NCBI GenBank assembly: GCA_964572855.1
Contig: CAZNGF010000063.1
Location: forward strand, 1 to 14,707
From: CAZNGF01 sp964572855
GTDB taxonomy: Bacteria; Bipolaricaulota; Bipolaricaulia; RBG-16-55-9; JAJCYT01
DNA: 14,707 bases
Reading direction: 5' to 3'
The notes beneath the pieces are model-generated. The model saw only the letters and a list, made by a program, of their open reading frames with translations, was not told where the DNA came from and did not search any database. Positions 1 to 5,738 of the stretch are shown here, in pieces. Position 1 is the first letter of the stretch. Every line of letters begins with the position of its first letter. The position numbers and the translations under genes are program-made.

Positions 1-156
1 CTGCTCAACGACTTCCTGCAGAGCACGATCAGCAACCTCGTGTTCCACCCCTGGATGATGATACCCGGCGCGTTCATCATCCTGGCCGTGCTGGGCTTCA
101 ACTTCATGGGGGACGCGCTCAGGGACGCGGTGGACCCGTTTACGGTCAGCCGCTGA
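1..156 (+). CDS. Peptide ABC transporter permease, C-terminal fragment (DppC/OppC type)
   Basis: The window opens inside a reading frame that ends with TGA at 154-156. The 51 visible residues contain a hydrophobic segment (WMMIPGAFIILAVLGFNFMG) followed by GDALRDAVDP. In the DppC/OppC family of binding-protein-dependent transport permeases, the last membrane helix runs into an N-x-x-GDxLRDxLDP tail of this kind, so the C-terminus looks complete and only the 5' part is missing. Such proteins form half of the inner-membrane channel for di- or oligopeptides. The solute-binding protein gene starts 206 bases downstream on the same strand, which supports a peptide-transport locus, although that gene has its own promoter-like sequence. 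The substrate cannot be told from this fragment. Confidence 0.88.
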   Translation: MLNDFLQSTISNLVFHPWMMIPGAFIILAVLGFNFMGDALRDAVDPFTVSR

Positions 157-163
157 AGAGGGC

Positions 164-193
164 TTGTAAAATCGTTCAGGATCAGGTTAAAAT
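164..193 (+). promoter_or_regulatory. Candidate sigma70-type promoter for the solute-binding protein gene
   Basis: TTGTAA (164-169, 4/6 to TTGACA) and TAAAAT (188-193, 5/6 to TATAAT) are separated by 18 bases, just after the permease stop codon. The area is AT-rich against a GC-rich background. Transcription from here would give a leader of about 160 bases before the ATG at 363. The call rests on consensus matching only. Confidence 0.45.
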
Positions 194-240
194 GGCGGTC
201 GTGTGTCAGGTTTGAACCGCTGGGTGCTATATTGACCTTA

Positions 241-362
241 AAAAGCCGAAGGAGGTGAGCAAGCCATCAAAATGGACGCATGTTCCCGCGGGCGCCAACC
301 TCGCGGGCTCCCTCTCGGAGGGTCCAAATTGTCGTAAAAACTCGTAAGGAGGTTCAATTTCC
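241..362 (+). promoter_or_regulatory. Structured 5' leader of the solute-binding protein gene
   Basis: The leader carries a near-perfect Shine-Dalgarno AAGGAGGTGA (249-258) with no well-spaced start codon after it. Two hairpins follow: CCCGCG (285-290) pairing with CGCGGG (302-307), and CCCTC (310-314) pairing with GAGGG (318-322) across a TCG loop. The functional Shine-Dalgarno TAAGGAGGT is at 345-353, nine bases before the ATG at 363. Two ribosome-binding sites with hairpins between them would suit translational or attenuation control. I do not recognise a known riboswitch class. Confidence 0.4.
272..337 (+). CDS. Possible 21-residue leader peptide
   Basis: An ATG at 272 opens a 21-codon frame (starts MDACSRGRQP, stop TAA 335-337). 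It lies 15 bases after a strong AAGGAGGTGA Shine-Dalgarno, which is longer than the usual spacing. A second ATG at 280 in another frame gives 28 codons whose TGA (364-366) overlaps the ATG of the binding-protein gene in an ATGA junction, so it could be translationally coupled. Neither peptide resembles anything I know. Short chance frames are common, so this is a candidate only. Confidence 0.2.
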   Translation: MDACSRGRQPRGLPLGGSKLS

Positions 363-2528
363 ATGAGCAGAGTATTGAGTTCGTTCGTCTTTCTGTTGCT
401 GGCTCTAGGCATGGTGGGCGTAGTAGGCATGGCACAGCCCGCCGATCCCCTCGTCGCGCTCGACTGTGACGACGCGCCCGAGGGTTTTGCGTGCGCGTCG
501 GTGCGCGGCGGCACGCTGACCAACGACATGATCGCGGCGCCGTCCACGCTCAACCCCGTGCTGGTGCAGGACACCGCCTCGGGCGAGGTCGTGGACCACA
601 TGTTCGGCAGCGGCAGCTTCACGTTCTACAACGCGCTGGCGCTGGGTGCCCAGGGCACCGTGCCCCAGGTCGCCTCGACCGTCGAGGTCAACGAAGACGC
701 CACCTCGGTGAGCTACACGATCCGCGAGGGCCTGAGCTACTCCGACGGCTCGCCGGTGACCGCCGAGGACATCCTGTATTGGTACTACAACGTGGTCTGG
801 AACCCGAACCTTCCCAACTCGTTCCAGAGCTCCTACGTCTGCACCGACGGTACCCCCTACGTGATCACCTCGAGCGCGTCGAACCAGGTGACCGTGAGCT
901 GCCCCGAGCCCTTCCGCACGTTCACGGGCAACGCGGGCGGCGTGTTTGCGATGTCCAAGCAGATGGCGCTTGACCTCATCGACGCGCAGGGTATCGACAC
1001 GCAGACGATCGTGAGCGCCGGCCCCAACGGCCTGCTCGACACGGAACCCGCCGGCGACGACGAGGTCGTGGGTGCGTCGATCAGCGTGGGCGAGAACGGC
1101 GAGCTGGAGACCAGCCCCGCCGGCGACGACGTCGAGATTTCCGTGGCCATGAGCGACTTCCTGGGCCTGGGCGCGCCGATCGACCAGTTCCGCGGTCTCG
1201 GTCCGTTCCAGCTCGAGTCCTTCGACTCCCAGGCGCTGGCCCGCTACGCCCGCAACCCCGAGTTCTTCGAGGTCGACTCCAACGGGACGCAGCTGCCCTA
1301 CCTGGACGAGTACCAGCTCATCATCATCCCGACCCAGGGTCAGAACCTGTCCTTGAGCAACTTCCTCAACGGCACGACCGACAAGTACGGTCCGCGCCCG
1401 CAGGACATCGCGGTGATCCTGAGCCAGGCGGCCTCGGGCGGCTTCAACGTCAACCAGGGCATCAACACGGGTCAGGCCACCACCGGCACGACCTTCGCCT
1501 CGGTGAACTTCAACGACCCGGACCCGAACTTGGCCGCCGCGGCCCGCACGCGCGAGGTGCGCAAGGCGCTCTCGCTGGCCATTGACCGCGGCGCGTTGGT
1601 CAACAACGTGTTGCTGGGCATCGGCACGCCGCAGTACGGGCCGAACTCCATGGCCAACGGCACGTTCTTCATCGGCCGCGACAACACCTGCGACGACTTC
1701 ATCGGCGCGGGCTTGGCCACGGCCGACACGTGCCAGAACGGGACCTGGACGCTGGACAACGGCGCGGAGCTGAACATCTCGTTCCTGCCCTCGCCCACGG
1801 ATCCGAACTACCAGCAGCACCTGAGCTGCTTGAACGACTACGAGAGCTGCTTGGCCACGGCGCGCGAGCTGCTGGACTCCGTGGGCGTCACGGACAGCAA
1901 CGGCGACGGCGTGCGCGACATCCCGGCGAACCTCGATGCCGTCATCGGGAACCCGGGCGGCTCGTTTGAGACCCAGGTCGTGACCAACACCGGCAACACG
2001 ATCCGCGAGGAGTACGCGCAGATCGTGTGCAACGGCTGGAGCCAGCTCGGCATCAGCTGCAACGCGGCTTCGACCTCGTTTGCGACGCTGGTGCAGCAGC
2101 TGCTCGGCGGCACCTACACCGGCAGCATCGTGATCGGCCTGACGGGCAACGACCCGGCGGGCGGCGTGAACGTGTTCCAGTGCGGGGCTCCGCTCATGCT
2201 GGCCATGCCCACGTGTGACCCGGCCGCGCCGGCGGACGACGCCAACGCGCCGATCGAGGGCTTGACCGTGGTCGAGGATGGCTTCCTGCAGGGCTTCAAC
2301 GCCGTGACGGTGGAGGGCGCGCAGGAGGGCTTCGACCAGCACCAGACCGCGTGGGGCGAGCACGAGCTGTGGTTCATGCTCTCCCAGCAGAACGCCCTGT
2401 TCGCCGAGCGCATCGACCGCGTCTCCAACACGGGCGGCTTCGCGCGCGCGCAGAACGGCGACGTGCAGTTCCGCTGCGACCTGCCGGGTCAGACGCCGAA
2501 CTGCGCCAACGCGCCGCACCAGCCGTAA
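363..2528 (+). CDS. Exported ABC transporter substrate-binding protein, family 5 (peptide type)
   Basis: This 721-residue protein should capture a solute, probably a peptide, outside the inner membrane for a Dpp/Opp-type importer. Residues 1-24 form a Sec signal peptide (hydrophobic FVFLLLALGMVGVVG, likely cleavage after GMA) without a lipobox cysteine. Family-5 hallmarks are visible: the N-terminal GGTLTNDMIAAPSTLNP (49-65), YTIREGLSYSDGSPVTAEDILY (118-139), REVRKALSLAIDR (398-409) and ARELLDSVGVTDSNGDGVRD (500-519). It is longer than the usual 500-600 residues. The extra length includes a two-copy insert at 220-256. It has 14 cysteines in seven closely spaced pairs, which suggests disulfides. 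The start is fixed by TAAGGAGGT at 345-353. The permease fragment upstream supports the role. The true ligand is unknown. Confidence 0.9.
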   Translation: MSRVLSSFVFLLLALGMVGVVGMAQPADPLVALDCDDAPEGFACASVRGGTLTNDMIAAPSTLNPVLVQDTASGEVVDHMFGSGSFTFYNALALGAQGTVPQVASTVEVNEDATSVSYTIREGLSYSDGSPVTAEDILYWYYNVVWNPNLPNSFQSSYVCTDGTPYVITSSASNQVTVSCPEPFRTFTGNAGGVFAMSKQMALDLIDAQGIDTQTIVSAGPNGLLDTEPAGDDEVVGASISVGENGELETSPAGDDVEISVAMSDFLGLGAPIDQFRGLGPFQLESFDSQALARYARNPEFFEVDSNGTQLPYLDEYQLIIIPTQGQNLSLSNFLNGTTDKYGPRPQDIAVILSQAASGGFNVNQGINTGQATTGTTFASVNFNDPDPNLAAAARTREVRKALSLAIDRGALVNNVLLGIGTPQYGPNSMANGTFFIGRDNTCDDFIGAGLATADTCQNGTWTLDNGAELNISFLPSPTDPNYQQHLSCLNDYESCLATARELLDSVGVTDSNGDGVRDIPANLDAVIGNPGGSFETQVVTNTGNTIREEYAQIVCNGWSQLGISCNAASTSFATLVQQLLGGTYTGSIVIGLTGNDPAGGVNVFQCGAPLMLAMPTCDPAAPADDANAPIEGLTVVEDGFLQGFNAVTVEGAQEGFDQHQTAWGEHELWFMLSQQNALFAERIDRVSNTGGFARAQNGDVQFRCDLPGQTPNCANAPHQP
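1020..1130 (+). repeat. Two-copy 23-residue repeat inside the binding protein
   Basis: Residues 220-233 and 243-256 repeat the pattern G-x-N-G-x-L-x-T-x-P-A-G-D-D, with a period of exactly 23 residues. The two copies keep CCGCCGGCGACGACG-like DNA. The segment is acidic and glycine-rich and is not part of the ordinary family-5 fold as I know it. It may be a metal-binding or surface insert, but that is inference. Confidence 0.7.
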
Positions 2529-2544
2529 CGGATCTGTAAACGCG

Positions 2545-2564
2545 CTTCCCGGCGAATCGGGAGG
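2545..2564 (+). other. Small hairpin in the 3' untranslated region
   Basis: CTTCCCG (2545-2551) pairs with CGGGAGG (2558-2564) around the loop GCGAAT, including one G-U pair. It lies 17 bases after the binding-protein stop codon and just before the main terminator. It may protect the transcript 3' end. Confidence 0.4.
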
Positions 2565-2579
2565 CATGAGACTACGTAA

Positions 2580-2611
2580 GGGAGCGGGGCTCTTGTGCGA
2601 GCCCCGCTCTC
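2580..2611 (+). terminator. Rho-independent terminator of the binding-protein gene
   Basis: GAGCGGGGCTC (2582-2592) pairs perfectly with GAGCCCCGCTC (2599-2609) around TTGTGC. The stem extends by a G-U and a G-C pair to 2580/2611. The run CCTTTTCC follows at once. It lies about 50 bases after the stop codon at 2528, a typical intrinsic terminator. Confidence 0.85.
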
Positions 2612-2641
2612 CTTTTCCCACGGACTTCTCACAGGTCAAGC

Positions 2642-2663
2642 CCGGATGCAACGCAGCGTCCGG
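2642..2663 (-). terminator. Hairpin after the ATP-grasp gene, possible weak terminator
   Basis: CCGGATGC (2642-2649) pairs with GCGTCCGG (2656-2663) around AACGCA, eight pairs including one G-U. It starts three bases beyond the minus-strand stop codon. No T-run follows on the minus strand, so it is at best a weak or factor-assisted terminator. Confidence 0.35.
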
Positions 2664-2665
2664 CG

Positions 2666-3631
2666 TTACACAGGCACCGAGCTCAACGCCTCCAACTCGC
2701 GGCGCAGCAGGGCGGCCACGGCGGCCATGCCGTTGAGGCCGTGGCGCCGTTCGAGCTCGGGGGCGTAGTTGGTGGTGCCGTTGACGTCGTAGGTGACCTT
2801 GCGGCCGTGCCGATCCTCGACGAACTCGATCCCCGCCAGGTCCAGGCCGTTTGCCCGCATGAACGTGATGTAGCGCGTCACGATGGGGTCGTCGAACCCC
2901 TCGTGCAGGGAGAAGAGCGCCTGGCGGTCCGCCTTGGTCGTTGACCCAGCTTGCTCGGGGGCGGGGCAGAACGCGTCCTCGGTCTCGCAGCGCTCGGCCG
3001 GGCAGAGCTGGAACCCCTGGCTGGTGTCGGCGCGGAGCGCGTAGAGGAACCGGCCGTCCACGATTTCGACGCGCGTGATGAACGGCTCGCACGGCTCGAC
3101 GTACTCCTGCAGCAGCGTGAGGTGGTCGGGGCCTGGGACGAACTCGGGCGAGTCGGCGTAGGCGTCGAACGCCTCCAGCGAGCGGAACAGGAACACGCCC
3201 AACCCCTTGCCGCCCCGGTTGTGTTTGGTGATGAACGGGGGGGCCATGTCACGGGCGGCGGCCTTGAGCGCTTGGGGCCCGCCGGTCACGGCCACGGTGT
3301 GCGGGACGGGCAGCCCCGCCAGCCGCAGCGCCTCGTACTGTCGCACCTTGCTCACCTCGAGCGCAAAGGCGTCGCTGCCGTTGAGCACGCGCCGCCCGTG
3401 GCTCCCGAGCCAGACGAGCAGCTCGCGCGTGAAGTCGACGCTTGCGACGTGGCCGCGCGTGTGCGACGACGGGCTACAGCGGTTCAGGAACACGCCCTCG
3501 GGGGGCGTCTGTCCCAGGTCGATTCGGCCTGCGGCCAGGTCCCATTCCTCGTAGGGGAGGGCGGCTCGTTCGAGCTCTCGGCGCAAGGGAGGCATCCAAT
3601 CCGGGTTTTCGTAGAGCACGTAGGCTTTCAT
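2666..3631 (-). CDS. RimK-like ATP-grasp ligase, substrate unknown
   Basis: The 321-residue product has the order of an ATP-grasp enzyme of the RimK/glutathione-synthetase type. An N-terminal pre-ATP domain contains GVFLNRCSPSSHTRGH (46-61). LEVSKVRQYEAL (91-102) opens the central domain. The ATP-binding FITKHNRGGKGLGVF (133-147) has the likely nucleotide lysine K136. The C-terminal grasp lobe has LQEYVEP (174-180), TRVEI (186-190), AGIEF with E269, and the metal site YDVNGTTNY (281-289). Such enzymes form amide bonds between an acyl-phosphate and an amine. The ATG at 3631 is chosen because AAAGGAGA (3644-3637) precedes it. The open frame continues 40 codons upstream but there it has no family similarity. 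It stands alone on its strand, so context gives no substrate. Three cysteines at 210, 215 and 222 form a small cluster. Confidence 0.85.
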   Translation of the reverse strand: MKAYVLYENPDWMPPLRRELERAALPYEEWDLAAGRIDLGQTPPEGVFLNRCSPSSHTRGHVASVDFTRELLVWLGSHGRRVLNGSDAFALEVSKVRQYEALRLAGLPVPHTVAVTGGPQALKAAARDMAPPFITKHNRGGKGLGVFLFRSLEAFDAYADSPEFVPGPDHLTLLQEYVEPCEPFITRVEIVDGRFLYALRADTSQGFQLCPAERCETEDAFCPAPEQAGSTTKADRQALFSLHEGFDDPIVTRYITFMRANGLDLAGIEFVEDRHGRKVTYDVNGTTNYAPELERRHGLNGMAAVAALLRRELEALSSVPV

Positions 3632-3805
3632 CCGTATCTCCTTTCGGTGGCGCATCGTCGGTCTCTCGAGGGGAGCGTGGGTGACGATTGATGGGGCGGG
3701 CCGGGCGCTCAGGCGGCGGCGCGCCCCGAGATACAGATGCAGCGACGACAACGCGGGAAGCGCGCGCGGGGAGACAGGGGGACGAACGAGGTCAGCGGGC
3801 TCGGC

Positions 3806-3841
3806 CTATCGTGCGCGCCGACAAAGGCGACCACCGGCCAT
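3806..3841 (-). CDS. Possible 11-residue leader mini-ORF
   Basis: On the minus strand, GAAGGAGGT (3854-3846) sits four bases before an ATG at 3841 that opens MAGGRLCRRAR and stops at TAG (3808-3806). Four of the eleven residues are arginine. A promoter-like TTGACG-17-TACGAT lies just upstream, so the mini-ORF would sit near the start of a roughly 230-base leader to the ATP-grasp gene. Chance occurrence in GC-rich DNA is possible, and a GTG in another frame could use the same Shine-Dalgarno. Confidence 0.25.
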   Translation of the reverse strand: MAGGRLCRRAR

Positions 3842-3865
3842 ATTGACCTCCTTCGGGATCCGCTC

Positions 3866-3894
3866 ATCGTACGGAAGCGGTCGGACGGCGTCAA
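3866..3894 (-). promoter_or_regulatory. Candidate promoter for the ATP-grasp gene
   Basis: Reading the minus strand, TTGACG (3894-3889, 5/6 to consensus) and TACGAT (3871-3866, 4/6) are 17 bases apart, the ideal spacing. It points at the ATP-grasp gene, which would have a leader of about 230 bases containing the mini-ORF. Confidence 0.5.
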
Positions 3895-3964
3895 CGGGGG
3901 TGGGTCCCCGGCCTGTCAGCGCGCGCCGCCTCGCGCAGGTTCCGAGCCGAACCGGATTGGCCCC

Positions 3965-3993
3965 TCAACATTGGCCGCCGCCGCTGTTATAAT
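3965..3993 (+). promoter_or_regulatory. Promoter of the thiolase gene, probably leaderless
   Basis: TCAACA (3965-3970, 4/6) and a perfect TATAAT (3988-3993) are 17 bases apart. Only eight bases separate TATAAT from the ATG at 4002, so transcription should begin at or within a base or two of the start codon. No Shine-Dalgarno is present, in contrast to the other genes here. Confidence 0.65.
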
Positions 3994-4001
3994 CGCGGTC
4001 T

Positions 4002-5576
4002 ATGAAGCCCGTTTACATCGCCGGGACCGGCCTGACGCGCTTTGGCAAGCGACACGAGCCGCTCATCGACCTGTTGGAGGCGGCCGCGCGGGAAGCGCTG
4101 GACGACGACCGTGATACCGGGGTCGATGCGCTCTACCTCGGGCTCATGAACCCCGAGGGATTCGTGAGCGACGGCAACTACGGGGCCTGGCTGGCCGACC
4201 GGCTGGGGCTGAGCGGCGCCCCCGCCGTGCGCGTTGAGGCCACCTCGTCCACGGGCGCGGCCGCGCTGCACCAAGCGTTTTACGCGGTGGCCTCGGGCGC
4301 GGTCGAGCGCGCCCTGGTGGTGGCCGGTGACGCCATGACCCACTTGCCCACGCGCAAGGTGACCCAACTGCTGTCCCAGGTCGTGGCCGACGCCGACCGG
4401 CGCGCCGGGGCCACCATGCCCGCGCTGGCCGGGCTGGTCACGCGGCGCTGGATGCACGAGGCCGCCGACGCGCAAAGTTGCCAGGATGCGCTCATGGCCG
4501 TGGCGCTCAAGAACCACGCCAACGGCCTGCACAACCCGCACGCCCAGTTCCGCGAAGCGATCACGCCGGAGCAGTACGCTTCGAGCCGCTCGATCGCATC
4601 GCCCTTGCGTCTGTTCGACTGCGCCCCGATCACCGACGGCGCGGCCGCGCTGGTGCTGAGCACCCGGCCCGGCGACGTGCGCCTCTGGGGCGTGGGGCAG
4701 GGCACGGACACGCTCTCGCTCTGCGACCGGGGTCAGGTGGCCTCGTTTCGCGCCACGCGCCTGGCCGCGCTGCGGGCCTACCGCATGGCCGAGCGCGGGC
4801 CCGACGCCGTGACCTTCGCCGAGATCCACGACGCCTTCACGCCGTTCGAGCTGCTCACCCTGGAGGACGCCGCCCTGTTCCCGCCGGAGAGTGCGGTCGA
4901 GGCCACCGTGGACGGCGACACGGCCGCCTCCGGCGCGTTCCCGGTCAACGCCAGCGGCGGGCTCAAGGCGCGCGGCCACCCGGTGAGCACCTCGGGGCTG
5001 GCCCAGGTCGTCGAGGCCACCCGCCAGCAGCGCCGCGAGGTCGAGCCCGACGTGCAGGTCGGTCGGTCGGGCCTGGCGCTTTGTCAGAGCACGGGCGGTT
5101 TATTCAACCAGAGCTTCGTGACCCTGCTCGGGCGCTCCAACCTGAAGCGCGCGCCGCTGAGCCCGGCACAAGCGGCGTTTCTGGACGCGCACCCCGCGCC
5201 GGGGGCGCAGCGCAGCTCGGCGCGCACGCGGACCAACCAGCGCGCGGAGGTCGAGTCGCTCACGTTCCTGACCGCGCCGGCGGACGGTTTCCCCGCGCCC
5301 ATGTTGCTCGCGCTGGTGCGGGCGGTCGACGGGGCGCGCCTAATCGCCCGGGGCGACCCCGACCGCGCGGTCGAGATCGGCCAGACTGTCTACCTCAAGC
5401 GGGTCGAGGCCAGCGGGTGGCACGGGCCCTATTACTTCACCGAGGACCCCGGGCGCCTGCGGCGCGGGGAGGTCTCGGTCCACATGATGGCGCGCAAGGG
5501 GGCGCTGGAGCAGGTGCGGGATCTGTTGGTGGGGGCGCACCTCAGGCCGCGCTACTTTCCGGTTAAAAAGCGGTGA
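4002..5576 (+). CDS. SCP2-type thiolase-like protein fused to a DUF35 OB-fold domain
   Basis: This 524-residue protein has two parts. Residues 1-380 are a thiolase fold of the SCP-x/SCP2 class: the N-terminal VYIAGTGLTRFGKRHE, HDAF at 276-279 and NASGGLKARGHP at 316-327 with the catalytic histidine H326. Residues 418-470 resemble a DUF35 OB-fold (GFPAPMLLALVRAVDGARL, then VEIGQTVYLKRVEA), normally a separate partner protein. The nucleophile motif, usually CSTG or CASG, reads SSTG (82-85), so the acylated cysteine is replaced by Ser82. The usual DUF35 zinc-ribbon CxxC pairs are also absent. Ordinary beta-ketothiolase chemistry is therefore doubtful. Steroid-side-chain aldolases of the Ltp2 type also lack the cysteine and work with DUF35 partners, so a retro-aldolase is one alternative. 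The initiation ATG lies eight bases after a TATAAT box. Confidence 0.78.
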   Translation: MKPVYIAGTGLTRFGKRHEPLIDLLEAAAREALDDDRDTGVDALYLGLMNPEGFVSDGNYGAWLADRLGLSGAPAVRVEATSSTGAAALHQAFYAVASGAVERALVVAGDAMTHLPTRKVTQLLSQVVADADRRAGATMPALAGLVTRRWMHEAADAQSCQDALMAVALKNHANGLHNPHAQFREAITPEQYASSRSIASPLRLFDCAPITDGAAALVLSTRPGDVRLWGVGQGTDTLSLCDRGQVASFRATRLAALRAYRMAERGPDAVTFAEIHDAFTPFELLTLEDAALFPPESAVEATVDGDTAASGAFPVNASGGLKARGHPVSTSGLAQVVEATRQQRREVEPDVQVGRSGLALCQSTGGLFNQSFVTLLGRSNLKRAPLSPAQAAFLDAHPAPGAQRSSARTRTNQRAEVESLTFLTAPADGFPAPMLLALVRAVDGARLIARGDPDRAVEIGQTVYLKRVEASGWHGPYYFTEDPGRLRRGEVSVHMMARKGALEQVRDLLVGAHLRPRYFPVKKR

Positions 5577-5577
5577 G

Positions 5578-5606
5578 TTGACATGCCGCACCCGTTGTGA
5601 TAAAGA
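5578..5606 (+). promoter_or_regulatory. Candidate promoter of the pyrimidine-degradation cluster
   Basis: A perfect TTGACA (5578-5583) begins one base after the thiolase stop codon. TAAAGA (5601-5606, 3/6 to TATAAT) follows after 17 bases. The leader to the ATG at 5739 would be about 125 bases and contains two palindromes. The -10 element is weak, which would suit an activated or regulated promoter. Confidence 0.42.
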
Positions 5607-5656
5607 GAGAATACCCCGTGCCGACGCTCAGCCGTCCGCGGCCAGCCAGTTCCTCT

Positions 5657-5670
5657 CGAACGGCCGTTCG
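5657..5670. promoter_or_regulatory. 14-base perfect palindrome, possible operator
   Basis: CGAACGGCCGTTCG is identical to its reverse complement. It lies between the candidate promoter and the first gene of the catabolic cluster. A second palindrome, GCGGCCGGCCGC, is at 5691-5702. Either could bind a dimeric repressor or form RNA structure. In GC-rich DNA such palindromes also arise by chance. Confidence 0.3.
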
Positions 5671-5738
5671 CACCGTGCCGAACCGCGTTGGCGGCCGGCC
5701 GCTGATCGTCGACCGAACTTCGACTCAAAGGAGGCCTC

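Larger units (their letters stand above)
3632..4001. other. 370-base divergent intergenic region
   Basis: No convincing full-length gene is visible here. The region separates the leftward ATP-grasp gene from the rightward thiolase gene. It holds a minus-strand promoter at 3866-3894, a strong minus-strand Shine-Dalgarno with a mini-ORF at 3806-3854, and the plus-strand thiolase promoter at 3965-3993. A 61-codon minus-strand frame (3709-3894) crosses it, but its composition looks non-coding. Nothing else was recognised. Confidence 0.6.

Noticed and set aside
229..238. ATATTGACCT shared with 3840-3849
   Set aside because: A 10-base match in a window of this size is expected many times by chance, and the two copies have different contexts.
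405..3092. An 895-codon open frame on the minus strand, antisense to the binding-protein gene
   Set aside because: It reads as Arg/Val/Gly-rich antisense of a clear family-5 protein and of the ATP-grasp gene end. Long antisense frames are expected in GC-rich genomes.
3709..3894. A 61-codon minus-strand frame in the divergent gap
   Set aside because: There is no ribosome binding site at its ATG, it overlaps the candidate promoter, and its composition is like non-coding GC-rich DNA.
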